From contig CAJUQV010000025.1 of NCBI GenBank assembly GCA_910588335.1, forward strand, positions 1 to 49,354: DNA of 49,354 nt. The letters are read 5' to 3'. The position numbers were made by a program, and so were the translations under genes. Shown piece after piece: positions 32,345 to 41,790 of the stretch (position 1 is its first letter; every line of letters starts with the position of its first letter). Under the pieces are notes generated by a model, which saw only the letters and a program-made list of their open reading frames with translations, searched no databases and had not been told where the DNA came from. Source of the stretch: an uncultured Ruminiclostridium sp. Its GTDB lineage: Bacteria; Bacillota; Clostridia; Oscillospirales; Ruminococcaceae.

Positions 32345-33316
32345 ATGGATATGAAAGCCTTTCAGGAACAGCTTGAATGTACGGGAATAATCCCCGTTAT
32401 CAAGCTTGAGGATACGTCAAAAGCGGTGGAGCTTGCCAAGGCTCTACGCGCGGGCGGAATAAACGCGGCGGAAGTGACCTTCCGCGCCGAGGGTGCAGAC
32501 AAAGTAATTTCGGATATGACCGAAGCCTTCCCAGATATGCTGGTAGGCGCGGGAACAGTTCTTACAATCGATCAGTGCGACAAAGCGATAGCGGCGGGGG
32601 CAAAGTTCTGCGTAGCCCCCGGACTTAACGCCAAGGTCGTAAAGCACTGTCTTGACAAGGGCGTACCCTTTGCTCCCGGCGTAGCCAACGGAAGCCAGAT
32701 AGAGGAAGCCATGGAGCTGGGGCTTGATTTCGTCAAGTTCTTCCCTGCGGAGCAGGCGGGAGGACTCCCTTATATTAAAGCGGTTTCGGCACCATACGCC
32801 AATATGAAGTTTATGCCTACGGGCGGGGTGAACGAGAACAATCTTAATACCTATCTGGGATTTAAAAAAGTGCTCTGCTGCGGAGGAAGCTGGATAGTTC
32901 CCGATAAGCTGATAAAGGCGGGAAAGTGGGAGGAAATAACCGCGCTTTGCCGCACCGCCGTAAACAAGATGCTCGACTTTTCGATTGCTCATGTGGGGAT
33001 TAACTGTGAAAACGAGAACGAGGCTAAGGGCGTTACGGAAATGTTTGCGACGATGTTCGGCTGGGAGCAGAAGATTGGAAACAGCAGCGTGTTCGCGGGA
33101 AGCTATATCGAGTGCATGAAAACGCCGTTCAGGGGGACGAAGGGGCATATTGCGGTGGCTACAAACAGCGTCAGAAGAGCGGTTTATCAGTTGAAGACTC
33201 TTGGGGTTGAGGCTGATATGGATTCGGCAAAGTACGATGCGGACGGCAGAATGACTGTGGTTTATCTTAAAGATGAGTTTGGCGGGTTTGCCGTGCACTT
33301 GGTGGAAAAGAAGTAA
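32345..33316 (+). CDS. eda: KDPG aldolase fused to a VOC-fold domain
   Basis: A 323-residue two-domain protein. Residues 1-208 are a 2-keto-3-deoxy-6-phosphogluconate aldolase: E43 and R47 (AAEVTFR), GAGTV (68-72), Schiff-base lysine K131 (LDFVKFFPAEQAGG) and the phosphate loop FMPTGGV. It yields pyruvate and glyceraldehyde-3-phosphate, ending both branches of the uronate pathway. Residues 213-323 form a vicinal-oxygen-chelate (glyoxalase-like) domain: FSIAHVGINCENENEAKGV at its start, MFGWE, and FGGFAVHLVEKK at the end. The fused VOC part is an addition to the usual ~210-residue Eda; its task (methylglyoxal handling or regulation) is unknown. CGGAGG precedes the ATG. Confidence 0.92.
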   Translation: MDMKAFQEQLECTGIIPVIKLEDTSKAVELAKALRAGGINAAEVTFRAEGADKVISDMTEAFPDMLVGAGTVLTIDQCDKAIAAGAKFCVAPGLNAKVVKHCLDKGVPFAPGVANGSQIEEAMELGLDFVKFFPAEQAGGLPYIKAVSAPYANMKFMPTGGVNENNLNTYLGFKKVLCCGGSWIVPDKLIKAGKWEEITALCRTAVNKMLDFSIAHVGINCENENEAKGVTEMFATMFGWEQKIGNSSVFAGSYIECMKTPFRGTKGHIAVATNSVRRAVYQLKTLGVEADMDSAKYDADGRMTVVYLKDEFGGFAVHLVEKK

Positions 33317-33323
33317 AAAAGAA

Positions 33324-33343
33324 AAGCGGCGAAGCCGCCGCTT
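33324..33343 (+). terminator. Hairpin after the aldolase gene
   Basis: Stem AAGCGGCG/CGCCGCTT with loop AAGC, 8 bp after the stop codon. There is no T tract, so termination may be partial or factor-dependent. Confidence 0.55.
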
Positions 33344-33424
33344 CGGAGATAGAAGCAGTCATTATATTTTTACAGTAAACGTCAAATAAATTTGCCGTTT
33401 AAATGTAATTTACAGGTTTATTGT

Positions 33425-33430
33425 TATAAT
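33425..33430 (+). promoter_or_regulatory. Extended -10 before kdgK
   Basis: TGTTATAAT, an extended -10 (TATAAT at 33425-33430), 31 bp before the kdgK ATG. No clear -35. The shared activator motif is not seen here. Confidence 0.5.
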
Positions 33431-33460
33431 TACAAACATTCAACAAGGAGAAAAACAAAA

Positions 33461-34492
33461 ATGTCAAAAATAGTCACAATGGGCGAAATAATGCTCAGAC
33501 TTTCCACACCCAACAACGAAAAATTCATTCAGGCGGACGAATTCGACATAAACTACGGTGGAGGCGAAGCCAACGTAGCCGTTTCCCTTGCCAATTACGG
33601 CCATCAGGCGGAATTTGTCACCGCCGTTCCCGACAACCCCATAGGCGCCTGCGCCGTGGCAGCCCTCAGAAAATACGGCGTTGAAACCAAGCATATCGCC
33701 AAGTGCGGCGAAAGATTGGGAATTTATTTTTTGGAAACGGGCGCTTCAATGAGAGCCTCCAACGTGGTATACGACAGAGCTCACTCCTCCATCGCCACAG
33801 CCGAAGCCTCCAACTTTGATTTTGACGATATTTTCAGAGACGCCGACTGGTTCCATTTCACCGGTATCACCCCCGCCATTTCCGATCTGGCGGCGGAGGT
33901 TACCGAGGTTGCCCTTAAAGCCGCGAAAAAGCACAACGTTACCGTTTCCGTGGATCTGAACTTCCGCAAAAAGCTTTGGTCATCCGAAAAGGCGCAGAAG
34001 GTTATGACCAATCTTATGCAGTACGTGGACGTGTGCATAGGAAACGAGGAGGACGCGGAAAAGGTTTTGGGCTTCAAGCCCGGCAACACCGACGTAACAA
34101 AAGGCGAATTGGAATTGGGCGGCTATGTTGATATCTTTAATCAGATGGCTGATAAATTCGGCTTTAAGTACATCATATCTTCCCTACGCGAAAGCCATTC
34201 AGCTTCCGACAACGATTGGTCCGCCTGCATTATGGACGGTAAAACAAGAGAGTTCTATCATTCCAGAAAATACAGCATTCATCCTATCGTTGACCGCGTA
34301 GGCGGCGGTGATTCCTTTGCGGGCGGCCTTATCTGCGGACTTGCCGACGGAAAGGATTTCAAATCGGCCCTTGAGTTCGCCGTTGCCGCTTCCGCGCTGA
34401 AGCATACCATACCCGGCGATTTCAACTTGGTTACCCGCGCCGAGGTGGAAGCTCTTGCCGGCGGAGACGCTTCCGGACGCGTACAGCGCTGA
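33461..34492 (+). CDS. kdgK: 2-keto-3-deoxygluconate kinase, KdgK
   Basis: A 343-residue PfkB-family sugar kinase that phosphorylates KDG to KDPG. Family motifs: MGEIMLRLS at the N-terminus, NYGGGEANVAVSLA (31-44), and the C-terminal signature VDRVGGGDSFAGGL (277-290) with catalytic base D284. The start is the ATG with AAGGAG upstream; an in-frame start 23 codons earlier lies over the promoter. This gene and those after it (34542, kduI, second ATPase, MATE, uxaB, uxaA) are close-spaced and look like one operon. Slightly longer than E. coli KdgK (309 aa). Confidence 0.93.
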   Translation: MSKIVTMGEIMLRLSTPNNEKFIQADEFDINYGGGEANVAVSLANYGHQAEFVTAVPDNPIGACAVAALRKYGVETKHIAKCGERLGIYFLETGASMRASNVVYDRAHSSIATAEASNFDFDDIFRDADWFHFTGITPAISDLAAEVTEVALKAAKKHNVTVSVDLNFRKKLWSSEKAQKVMTNLMQYVDVCIGNEEDAEKVLGFKPGNTDVTKGELELGGYVDIFNQMADKFGFKYIISSLRESHSASDNDWSACIMDGKTREFYHSRKYSIHPIVDRVGGGDSFAGGLICGLADGKDFKSALEFAVAASALKHTIPGDFNLVTRAEVEALAGGDASGRVQR

Positions 34493-34541
34493 TTTGACAA
34501 CATAAAAACGTACAGATTTTCAGATTAAAAAGGTAAATGAT

Positions 34542-35390
34542 ATGTTTAAGCTTTTTATCCGCGCCCACGACTTAGGTGTAAAAAACGAGGAAAATATATC
34601 CGCGAAGCTCAATGAATTTGGTCTTGACGGAGTTCAGTTAGTGGCATATAAGGCTCTTGACGGTGTGGCTTACGCTCCCGCCTCCGTTACCACGGAGCGC
34701 GCGGAAAGCTTTTCCGACTGTTTTAAAAGAAACGGCAAGTCCGTTCCTCTTATAGGCGCCTATTTCAACCCCGTTCACCCCAACGAGGAAAAAATACTGA
34801 ACGGTATCGCGGTATTCAAGGATTATTTAACCCTTTGTCATTCCTTCGGGGGCAATATCGTAGGCTCGGAAACAGGCTCCTACAACGGCGATAAATGGAC
34901 TTATCACCCTCAAAACCGCACGGATGAAGCTTTGAAAAAGGTAATTGAAACCTTTTCGGAGCTGTGTGACTTTGCGAAAGAGCAGAACGCTTTCGTGGGA
35001 ATGGAGGGAGCCTTCGGGCACGTCTGTTACGACGTAAAAACCTTAGACTGCGCGGTAAAAAGCATAGGCGCAGACAATATAAAAATCATATTTGATCTGT
35101 ACAATTATCTGGATAAATCAAACATCGATAAAATGTATGATATTTTAGCCGAGGGGCTTCAGACCTTCGGCGACAGGATATGCGTGTTCCATATCAAAGA
35201 CTGCGTGATAGGGGAGGACGGCTCCCTGAAGCAGTGTGGAGTGGGAAAGGGCATATTTGATTACTCTAAGATACTTTCGGAGATAATCAAGGTATGCCCC
35301 GACGCAAATCTTGTATTCGAGGGCACCACGGGAGAGGATATCCCTTACGCGGTGTCTTATATAAAGGAAACCATCAAAAATATCTCTTAA
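34542..35390 (+). CDS. Sugar phosphate isomerase/epimerase-like TIM barrel
   Basis: A 282-residue xylose-isomerase-like TIM barrel (AP endonuclease 2 family). Metal-site residues appear on successive strands: Glu in FVGMEGAFGH, Asp in IIFDLYNYLD, His in CVFHIKDC and Glu in NLVFEGTTG. It is a probable sugar or keto-sugar isomerase/epimerase. The pathway around it is already complete, so it may handle a side product or another uronic acid; the substrate is unknown. AAAAGGTAAATG lies before the ATG, and the stop is 14 bp before kduI. Confidence 0.82.
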   Translation: MFKLFIRAHDLGVKNEENISAKLNEFGLDGVQLVAYKALDGVAYAPASVTTERAESFSDCFKRNGKSVPLIGAYFNPVHPNEEKILNGIAVFKDYLTLCHSFGGNIVGSETGSYNGDKWTYHPQNRTDEALKKVIETFSELCDFAKEQNAFVGMEGAFGHVCYDVKTLDCAVKSIGADNIKIIFDLYNYLDKSNIDKMYDILAEGLQTFGDRICVFHIKDCVIGEDGSLKQCGVGKGIFDYSKILSEIIKVCPDANLVFEGTTGEDIPYAVSYIKETIKNIS

Positions 35391-35404
35391 AAAAGGAGCA
35401 AATC

Positions 35405-36241
35405 ATGACATTAGATATCAGATACAGCAATCACCCCGATGATTCCAAGCATTATGACACCGCCGCGCTACGGAAAAATTACCTTATCGAAAACGTATTC
35501 GTAAAGGACGAAATTTCCTTGACCTATTCTCATCAGGACAGAATAATCGCGGGCGGCGCAATGCCCGTAAGCAAGGAGTTGGCGCTGGGAAGCGCAAAAG
35601 AGCTTGCTACCGACTATTTTCTTGAAAGACGTGAAATGGGAATAATCAATGTCGGAGGAAACGGCACGGTTACACTTGACGGCACAGAGTACAAGTTAGG
35701 TTATAAGGACGGTCTTTACGTGGGAATGGGCACCAAGGAAATTTCCTTTAAATCCGACGACGGAAATAAGCCTGCAAAATTCTATATAAATTCCTGCCCC
35801 GCTCATCAGACCTACCCTACGGTATTTATCACCAAGGAAAAGGCGAATCACGTACCCTTAGGCTCTCCCGAAAACCTTAACAAGCGTGTGATAAATCAGT
35901 ATGTTCACCCCGCAGTGTGCAAATCCTGCCAGCTTGCAATGGGTATGACCGAGCTTGACAAAACAAGCTGCTGGAACACAATGCCCTCCCACACTCACGA
36001 AAGAAGAATGGAAGTTTACTTCTACTTCGAGCTTGAAGAGGACAATATTGTTTTCCATATGATGGGACAAAAGGAAGAGACTCGACACATAATTATGCAC
36101 AACGAACAGGCGGTAATTTCTCCAAGCTGGTCGATTCACAGCGGCGTAGCCACATCCAACTATACCTTTATCTGGGGTATGTGCGGAGAGAACCAGACCT
36201 TTAACGATATGGACAATATCGGAAATCTTGAATTGAAATAA
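35405..36241 (+). CDS. kduI: 5-keto-4-deoxyuronate isomerase, KduI
   Basis: A 278-residue KduI cupin isomerase. It converts 4-deoxy-L-threo-5-hexosulose-uronate (from unsaturated galacturonate) to 3-deoxy-D-glycero-2,5-hexodiulosonate, the KduD substrate. The four zinc ligands H196, H198, E203 (PSHTHERRMEV) and H245 (WSIHSGV) fall at the same numbers as in E. coli KduI. Length is identical to the family norm (278). AAAAGGAG stands before the ATG; the longer in-frame start would overlap the preceding gene. The isomerase and KduD are in separate transcription units here. Confidence 0.95.
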   Translation: MTLDIRYSNHPDDSKHYDTAALRKNYLIENVFVKDEISLTYSHQDRIIAGGAMPVSKELALGSAKELATDYFLERREMGIINVGGNGTVTLDGTEYKLGYKDGLYVGMGTKEISFKSDDGNKPAKFYINSCPAHQTYPTVFITKEKANHVPLGSPENLNKRVINQYVHPAVCKSCQLAMGMTELDKTSCWNTMPSHTHERRMEVYFYFELEEDNIVFHMMGQKEETRHIIMHNEQAVISPSWSIHSGVATSNYTFIWGMCGENQTFNDMDNIGNLELK

Positions 36242-36274
36242 CCGAAAAAACCATAGAAAAGTGAGAGTACTGTT

Positions 36275-37375
36275 ATGGCATATTTAACATTAAGAGGCAT
36301 AAACAAAATTTATCCCAACGGCTTCCACGCGGTTCACGATTTCAATCTGGAGATTGAAAAGGGCGAGTTTATCGTATTTGTCGGCTCCTCCGGCTGCGGC
36401 AAATCAACTACTCTTCGTATGATCGCGGGTCTTGAAAATATCAGTAAGGGAGATTTTCTTATTGACGGCGAAAGAGCCAATGAAAAGGGACCGCGCGAGC
36501 GCGGAGTTGCCATGGTTTTTCAGAGCTATGCCCTTTATCCCCATATGTCCGTATACGATAACTTAGCTTTCGGACTTATGCTTCAGGGCGTGGACGAGGA
36601 CGTTATTGACAAAAAGGTAATGAACACCGCGAAAATTTTAGGTCTTACCGATTATCTTGACAGAAAACCACGCGCCCTTTCGGGAGGACAACGCCAGAGA
36701 GTGGCGGTAGGCCGCGCGATTATCAGAAAGGTAGATATCTTCCTGATGGACGAGCCCTTGTCCAACCTTGACGCGAAGCAAAGGGTAACCATGCGTTCCG
36801 AGATCACGCAGATTCACCGCGAAACAGGCGCCACCACAATTTACGTAACCCACGACCAAACCGAGGCTATGACTATGGCGGACAGGATAGTAGTAATGAA
36901 GGCGGGCTATGTTCAGCAGGTGGGCACGCCCCACGCCCTTTACTTCAACCCCGTAAATATGTTTGTGGCGGGATTTATCGGCGAGCCTCCCATGAACTTT
37001 ATTGAGGAGACTTTGAATGGCGGGAAGCTTGATATTAAAGGCAATATAGTTGACCTTAACAGGATAGCCGACCCCGCCGTACTTAAAAAATACGAGGGGA
37101 AACAGGTTGCATTGGGCTTCCGTCCCGAAGCGATAAAGCTTATGGGCAAAGAAAATACGGACAACGCCTATAAAATAGCCTGCAACGTAGAGCTTACCGA
37201 GCTTCTGGGCGACAATACCAACGTTTATGTTGATATAAACGGAGTAAAATCCATACTTAAGGTGGATCCTCACGATTCCCCCGAAATGGATTCGGACATA
37301 GTTTTCGCCATACCTTACGAAAGCGTTTATCTTTTCGATAAGGAAACGGAAAAACGTATAAAGCTTAAGGAGTAA
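36275..37375 (+). CDS. Sugar ABC transporter ATPase, MsmX/UgpC type (2)
   Basis: A 366-residue ATPase, paralogue of the one at 23756. Walker A GSSGCGKST (37-45), signature LSGGQRQRVAVGRA, Walker B IFLMDEPLSNLDAKQR and switch His in VTHDQTEAM are intact. The C-terminal regulatory domain has LGFRPEAI as its start. No permease or binding-protein gene adjoins it, so it may energise the importer at 17-22 kb, or several importers in the cell as MsmX does in Bacillus. The ribosome site (GTGAGAG) is weak. Having two such ATPases in one catabolic locus is unusual. Confidence 0.92.
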   Translation: MAYLTLRGINKIYPNGFHAVHDFNLEIEKGEFIVFVGSSGCGKSTTLRMIAGLENISKGDFLIDGERANEKGPRERGVAMVFQSYALYPHMSVYDNLAFGLMLQGVDEDVIDKKVMNTAKILGLTDYLDRKPRALSGGQRQRVAVGRAIIRKVDIFLMDEPLSNLDAKQRVTMRSEITQIHRETGATTIYVTHDQTEAMTMADRIVVMKAGYVQQVGTPHALYFNPVNMFVAGFIGEPPMNFIEETLNGGKLDIKGNIVDLNRIADPAVLKKYEGKQVALGFRPEAIKLMGKENTDNAYKIACNVELTELLGDNTNVYVDINGVKSILKVDPHDSPEMDSDIVFAIPYESVYLFDKETEKRIKLKE

Positions 37376-37386
37376 GTTTACTTAAT

Positions 37387-38790
37387 ATGACTGATACTTC
37401 AAATGTAAGTGAGAAGGATCGAAAAAGAAGGGAATTTATCCTTAACGGCAGGCCGATGGCTGTCGTTTTGAGTATTTCCCTTCCATTAATTTTGTTAGGC
37501 GCCTTTTCCTATCTGAGCGGAATAATCGACACTTTGGTTGTTGCGAAAAGCGACAACAACGCGCTGTCGTCGGTGGTGATGATTTCTCAGATAAAAAATT
37601 TGTTCACCGCCTTGGGATCGGGCTTCGCCACAGGAGGCTCTATCATTGTGGCGCGGCTTATCGGAAGGAACGAATATGACGCCGCAAAGCAGGCGGCCAA
37701 TACCGTTCTTTCTCTCTTCGTCTGCGGCGGCGTTGCATTGGTAGCAATACTGATGCCGTTATCGAGAAATATCCTGCTGTTGCTGGGGCTAACCGAAAGT
37801 ATGGCGGAAAGCGGTTTGGGTTATTTCAGAATACAACTGGTGTCCATCGGCGTTTCAATGTTCAACACGGTATTTCTTGGACTTGAAAAAGCAAGGGGAG
37901 CTACGGTAAACATACTTTTCGTCAATATAATGTCCATGTCGCTGAAGCTTATGTTTACGGTGATTTTTGTTACAATACTTAATATGGGGACAAATATGGT
38001 GGCGATGTCCACATTGTTGGCGGATATATCCGTAACTTGCTACGCCATAGCCATGCTCGTAAGAAAACGTTACCTTTTCCGGTATTCTTTAAAGAATACC
38101 CGTTTTAAAAGGGATTTTATCGGACCGCTGTGTTCATTGTCGGTACCTGTGTTTTTAGGCAAGTTTGTCTTTTCCATGGGTAAGGTTATAGTTAATTCCT
38201 TAGCCATCGGCTACGGCGAGGACGCTCCCGGCGCCCTTGGAGTATCCAATCAGATAAGCGGCAGTGTTACCAGCATTTCAAACTGCACCGAGGATTCGGA
38301 ATCCTCGATAGAAAGCTACAATCTCAGTGCGGGATACTACGGAAGAATGATAAAAATATTTTTCTGCACACTTATCATAAACCTTTTGATTTCCACTGTA
38401 GGATTTATAATACTTACGATATTCAAAAGCGATATTTCCTTTTATTTTGCCGACGGAAACACCGAAAAGGCGGTTCTTATCGAAAAAATATTCGGTTATG
38501 AAAGAATAGGCATAATTGCTCTCGGCATAAACGCGGCGGTAAACGGCCTAATTTACGGAATAGGATATACAAAGCTTTCCATGGTCTGCAACCTTTCAAG
38601 GCTTTTCGTATTCAGAATACCTTCGATGCTGATTATGATAAACTGTTTTCCCGAAATGGGAGCGGAAAGCCTGGGTATAGCAATGCTGATCTCCAATCTG
38701 GGCATAGGGCTTATGTCGGCGGTTATAGGTACAGTCTGTCTTATCAGAATAAAACAGCACCGCACCAAAGACAATGTTAAATTTCAATAG
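37387..38790 (+). CDS. MATE-family efflux transporter
   Basis: A 467-residue, 12-TM MATE (multi-antimicrobial extrusion) transporter. The N-terminal bundle opens with GRPMAVVLSISLPLILLGAF, and the fold repeats at about residue 245 (PLCSLSVPVFLGKF). Relatives extrude cationic drugs or metabolites against Na+ or H+. It starts 12 bp after the ATPase stop, so it is co-transcribed with uronate genes. It may export a toxic intermediate or a plant phenolic released with pectin; this is inference. AAGGAG sits upstream of the ATG. Not a sugar importer by family. Confidence 0.88.
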   Translation: MTDTSNVSEKDRKRREFILNGRPMAVVLSISLPLILLGAFSYLSGIIDTLVVAKSDNNALSSVVMISQIKNLFTALGSGFATGGSIIVARLIGRNEYDAAKQAANTVLSLFVCGGVALVAILMPLSRNILLLLGLTESMAESGLGYFRIQLVSIGVSMFNTVFLGLEKARGATVNILFVNIMSMSLKLMFTVIFVTILNMGTNMVAMSTLLADISVTCYAIAMLVRKRYLFRYSLKNTRFKRDFIGPLCSLSVPVFLGKFVFSMGKVIVNSLAIGYGEDAPGALGVSNQISGSVTSISNCTEDSESSIESYNLSAGYYGRMIKIFFCTLIINLLISTVGFIILTIFKSDISFYFADGNTEKAVLIEKIFGYERIGIIALGINAAVNGLIYGIGYTKLSMVCNLSRLFVFRIPSMLIMINCFPEMGAESLGIAMLISNLGIGLMSAVIGTVCLIRIKQHRTKDNVKFQ

Positions 38791-38808
38791 GAAGGATCGA
38801 ACACAGAA

Positions 38809-40266
38809 ATGAAAGAACTGAACAGAACCAATTTTAAAACAGGCGAAAGACCCATAAAAATTATGCAGTTTGGAGAAGGTAATTTTTTAAGAGCCTTTGT
38901 GGATTGGATCATACAAAATCTTAACGACAGCGGCGTGATAAGCTCCGATGTGGCGGTGGTACAGCCAATGCGCATGGGAAGAGTAAAAGAGCTTGAAGAG
39001 CAGGACGGCCTGTACACCGTTTGCCTCGAAGGCATAGACAAAGGCGAAAAGGTACAGAATAAAAGAGTTATCGACGTTCTCCGGGATTTTATAAATCCGT
39101 TTGAGCAGTACGACAAGTATCTGTCCTATGCCAAAAGCGAGGATCTGGAAATAATAGTTTCCAATACCACCGAGGCGGGAATAGCTTTGGATCCTTCCGA
39201 TACCGACTTTGCCGTGTGCCCCAAAAGCTTTCCGGGAAAGCTTCTGGCTCTGTTAAAGGCGAGATACGAGCATTTTAACGGCGATATGAGCAAGGGTCTG
39301 GCGATAATACCCTGCGAGCTTATCGACCATAACGGAGACGAGCTTAAAAGGGTGCTTAAGGAGCTGGCGGAAATAAACAAGATGGACGGCGGGTTTATAA
39401 GCTGGCTTACCGAAGCCAATCACTTTACATCAACCCTTGTGGACAGAATCGTTCCAGGCTACCCCCGCGATACGGCACAGGCCATCTGTGAGGAAACGGG
39501 CTATAACGACAACAACATAGTTAAGGGCGAGATATTCCATCTTTGGGTGCTTCAAAAAGAACCATTTGTACAGAAAAAGTTCCCTGCCGACAAGTCGGGT
39601 CTTAACGTGATTTTTGCCGACGATATCACACCATACAAACAGCGGAAGGTGAAAATTCTCAACGGCTCCCACACCTCAATGGTTCCCGTGGCCTACCTTT
39701 GCGGAATTGACACTGTAAGGGAAGCGGTAACGGACGAGGACGTGGGACACTTCGTTCACGGTCTTGTAAATAATGAAATAAAGCCCACTATCGACCTTCC
39801 CAAGGAGGAAATGGACGCGTTTGCGGGCAGCGTTATAGAGCGCTTTATGAATCCGTTCATACGCCACGAGCTTATGTCCATCGCCTTGAATTCCACCACC
39901 AAGTTCAAAACGCGCCTTCTTCCCACCTACAACGATTACCGTGAAAAATTCGGAAAGTCCCCGAAGCATATCTTGTTTTCTTTGGCATCACTTATTGTTT
40001 TCTACCGCGGTAAGAGGGGAGAAGAGCAAATTGACCTGAATGATTCCAATGAATATCTTGATTTTTGGAAAGAGGTATGGACTCTGAGCGATTTCACCGA
40101 GATAGCAAAGAAGGTTCTTTCCCAAAGCGATATCTGGGAGCAGGATCTTTCCGCCGACGATGATAATGCTAACGTTGTGGGAGAATATATCGAAAGCATT
40201 GTAATGGACGGAGAAAGAAACGCTTTAAGAAAATTTCTTGCCGAAACTAACGTTATAAACAAATAA
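38809..40266 (+). CDS. uxaB: Tagaturonate reductase (altronate oxidoreductase), UxaB
   Basis: A 485-residue mannitol dehydrogenase-superfamily enzyme. It reduces D-tagaturonate to D-altronate with NADH, the second step of the galacturonate pathway. Its N-terminal cofactor segment reads MQFGEGNFLRAFVDW (19-33), as is usual in UxaB. The C-terminal helical domain carries the catalytic K282-x2-N285-x2-H288 (KILNGSH). AGGAAGG precedes the ATG, 18 bp after the MATE gene. It is followed by uxaA; the first step (UxaC) is at 43386. Confidence 0.95.
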   Translation: MKELNRTNFKTGERPIKIMQFGEGNFLRAFVDWIIQNLNDSGVISSDVAVVQPMRMGRVKELEEQDGLYTVCLEGIDKGEKVQNKRVIDVLRDFINPFEQYDKYLSYAKSEDLEIIVSNTTEAGIALDPSDTDFAVCPKSFPGKLLALLKARYEHFNGDMSKGLAIIPCELIDHNGDELKRVLKELAEINKMDGGFISWLTEANHFTSTLVDRIVPGYPRDTAQAICEETGYNDNNIVKGEIFHLWVLQKEPFVQKKFPADKSGLNVIFADDITPYKQRKVKILNGSHTSMVPVAYLCGIDTVREAVTDEDVGHFVHGLVNNEIKPTIDLPKEEMDAFAGSVIERFMNPFIRHELMSIALNSTTKFKTRLLPTYNDYREKFGKSPKHILFSLASLIVFYRGKRGEEQIDLNDSNEYLDFWKEVWTLSDFTEIAKKVLSQSDIWEQDLSADDDNANVVGEYIESIVMDGERNALRKFLAETNVINK

Positions 40267-40306
40267 GTGCTGTTCGTTCACCGTGATTTGAAAAGGAATA
40301 TTTACC

Positions 40307-41785
40307 ATGAAAAAAACTATCGTGATTTCCCCCGATGATTTGGTGGCAGTAGCTTTGGTTTCTCTCAAAAAGGGGGAAGAAGCCGAGGGAGTTATACTGT
40401 CGGAGAACATAGAGACGGGACATAAATTCGCCTTAAGGGACATTAAAAAGGGCGAGATGATAATAAAGTACGGAGAAGTGATAGGAAAAGCCGTCTCCGA
40501 TATAAAAAAGGGGGAGCATATCCACAGCCACAATATGTCCACCAATCTTTCGGGCACGCTTGAATATACCTACAACAAAACATCCCCAAAGGATTTAGGC
40601 GCACACAAATCCCGCAGAGTCAGCGTATACAGGCGCAAAAGCGGAGAAGTGGGGATCAGAAACGAGCTTTGGATAATCCCCACCGTGGGCTGCGTAAATT
40701 CTCAGGCAAAGCTTATCGTTTCCGAATTTCTGAAGAAGTACCCCGACCACGAGGGTGTGGACGGAGTTTTTGCTTATACTCACCCATACGGCTGCTCCCA
40801 GATAGGCGAGGATCACAACCGCACCCGCATGATACTTCAGAGAATGGCAAAGCACCCTAACTGCGGCGGCGTACTGGTATTGGGCTTAGGCTGTGAAAAC
40901 AACCGAATGGACGTGTTTAAGAAAACCTTGGGAGATTATGACCAAGAACGCACCCGCTTTCTGATTGCGCAGGAGGTGGAGGACGAGATAGAGGAGGGCA
41001 TAAGACTGCTTGAAGAGCTGTACGGCAGCGCGAAAAACGACATTCGAGCAGAGGAGGATATCTCCTGCCTTAAAATAGGGTTGAAATGCGGCGGCTCCGA
41101 CGGGCTTTCGGGAATTACCGCCAACCCTCTTGTGGGAAGATTATCCGACTATATGGCTTCAATAGGCGGCACCACGGTACTGACCGAGGTTCCCGAAATG
41201 TTCGGCGCGGAACAGCTTCTTATGGACAGAGCCAAGGACGAGGAAACCTTCAATAAGATAGTAAAATTGGTAAACGGCTTTAAGGAATACTACCGGAAAC
41301 ATGATCAGCCCGTTTACGAAAATCCTTCTCCCGGAAACAAGGCGGGGGGAATAACCACATTAGAGGACAAATCACTGGGCTGCACTCAGAAATCAGGTTC
41401 CGGAGAGGTATGCGACGTTCTTTTTGACGGTGACGCTTTGTCCGCTCACGGACTTAACCTGCTGAACGGTCCCGGAAACGATATGGTGGCGGTGACGAAT
41501 CTGGCAAGCGCGGGCTGTCACATGGTTTTGTTCACTACCGGACGAGGCACGCCCTTCGGCGGCTTTGTCCCCACGATAAAAATTTCCACCAACTCCGACC
41601 TTGCCAAAAGGAAATCCAACTGGATAGATTTTGACGCGGGGGGAATCGCCATGGGAGACAGCTTTGAGGATAAGCTGGAGCAGCTTGTCGAGCTGATAAA
41701 GGATACCGCCAACGGAAAGCAGACGGTTAACGAAAGGTATAATTCGAGGGATATTGCCATATTCAAGACGGGAGTTACACTGTAA
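40307..41785 (+). CDS. uxaA: Altronate dehydratase, UxaA
   Basis: A 492-residue altronate dehydratase that converts D-altronate to 2-keto-3-deoxygluconate using iron. The N-terminal SAF domain (about 1-95: FALRDIKKGEMIIKYGEVIG) precedes the large catalytic domain, which has the conserved HPYGCSQIG and GLGCENNR, GLKCGGSDGLSGITANP and TTGRGTPFGGFVPTIKIS. These are family landmarks. AAAAGGAATATT precedes the ATG, 40 bp after uxaB. The stop is 5 bp before a GNAT acetyltransferase gene. Confidence 0.95.
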   Translation: MKKTIVISPDDLVAVALVSLKKGEEAEGVILSENIETGHKFALRDIKKGEMIIKYGEVIGKAVSDIKKGEHIHSHNMSTNLSGTLEYTYNKTSPKDLGAHKSRRVSVYRRKSGEVGIRNELWIIPTVGCVNSQAKLIVSEFLKKYPDHEGVDGVFAYTHPYGCSQIGEDHNRTRMILQRMAKHPNCGGVLVLGLGCENNRMDVFKKTLGDYDQERTRFLIAQEVEDEIEEGIRLLEELYGSAKNDIRAEEDISCLKIGLKCGGSDGLSGITANPLVGRLSDYMASIGGTTVLTEVPEMFGAEQLLMDRAKDEETFNKIVKLVNGFKEYYRKHDQPVYENPSPGNKAGGITTLEDKSLGCTQKSGSGEVCDVLFDGDALSAHGLNLLNGPGNDMVAVTNLASAGCHMVLFTTGRGTPFGGFVPTIKISTNSDLAKRKSNWIDFDAGGIAMGDSFEDKLEQLVELIKDTANGKQTVNERYNSRDIAIFKTGVTL

Positions 41786-41790
41786 AAGAT

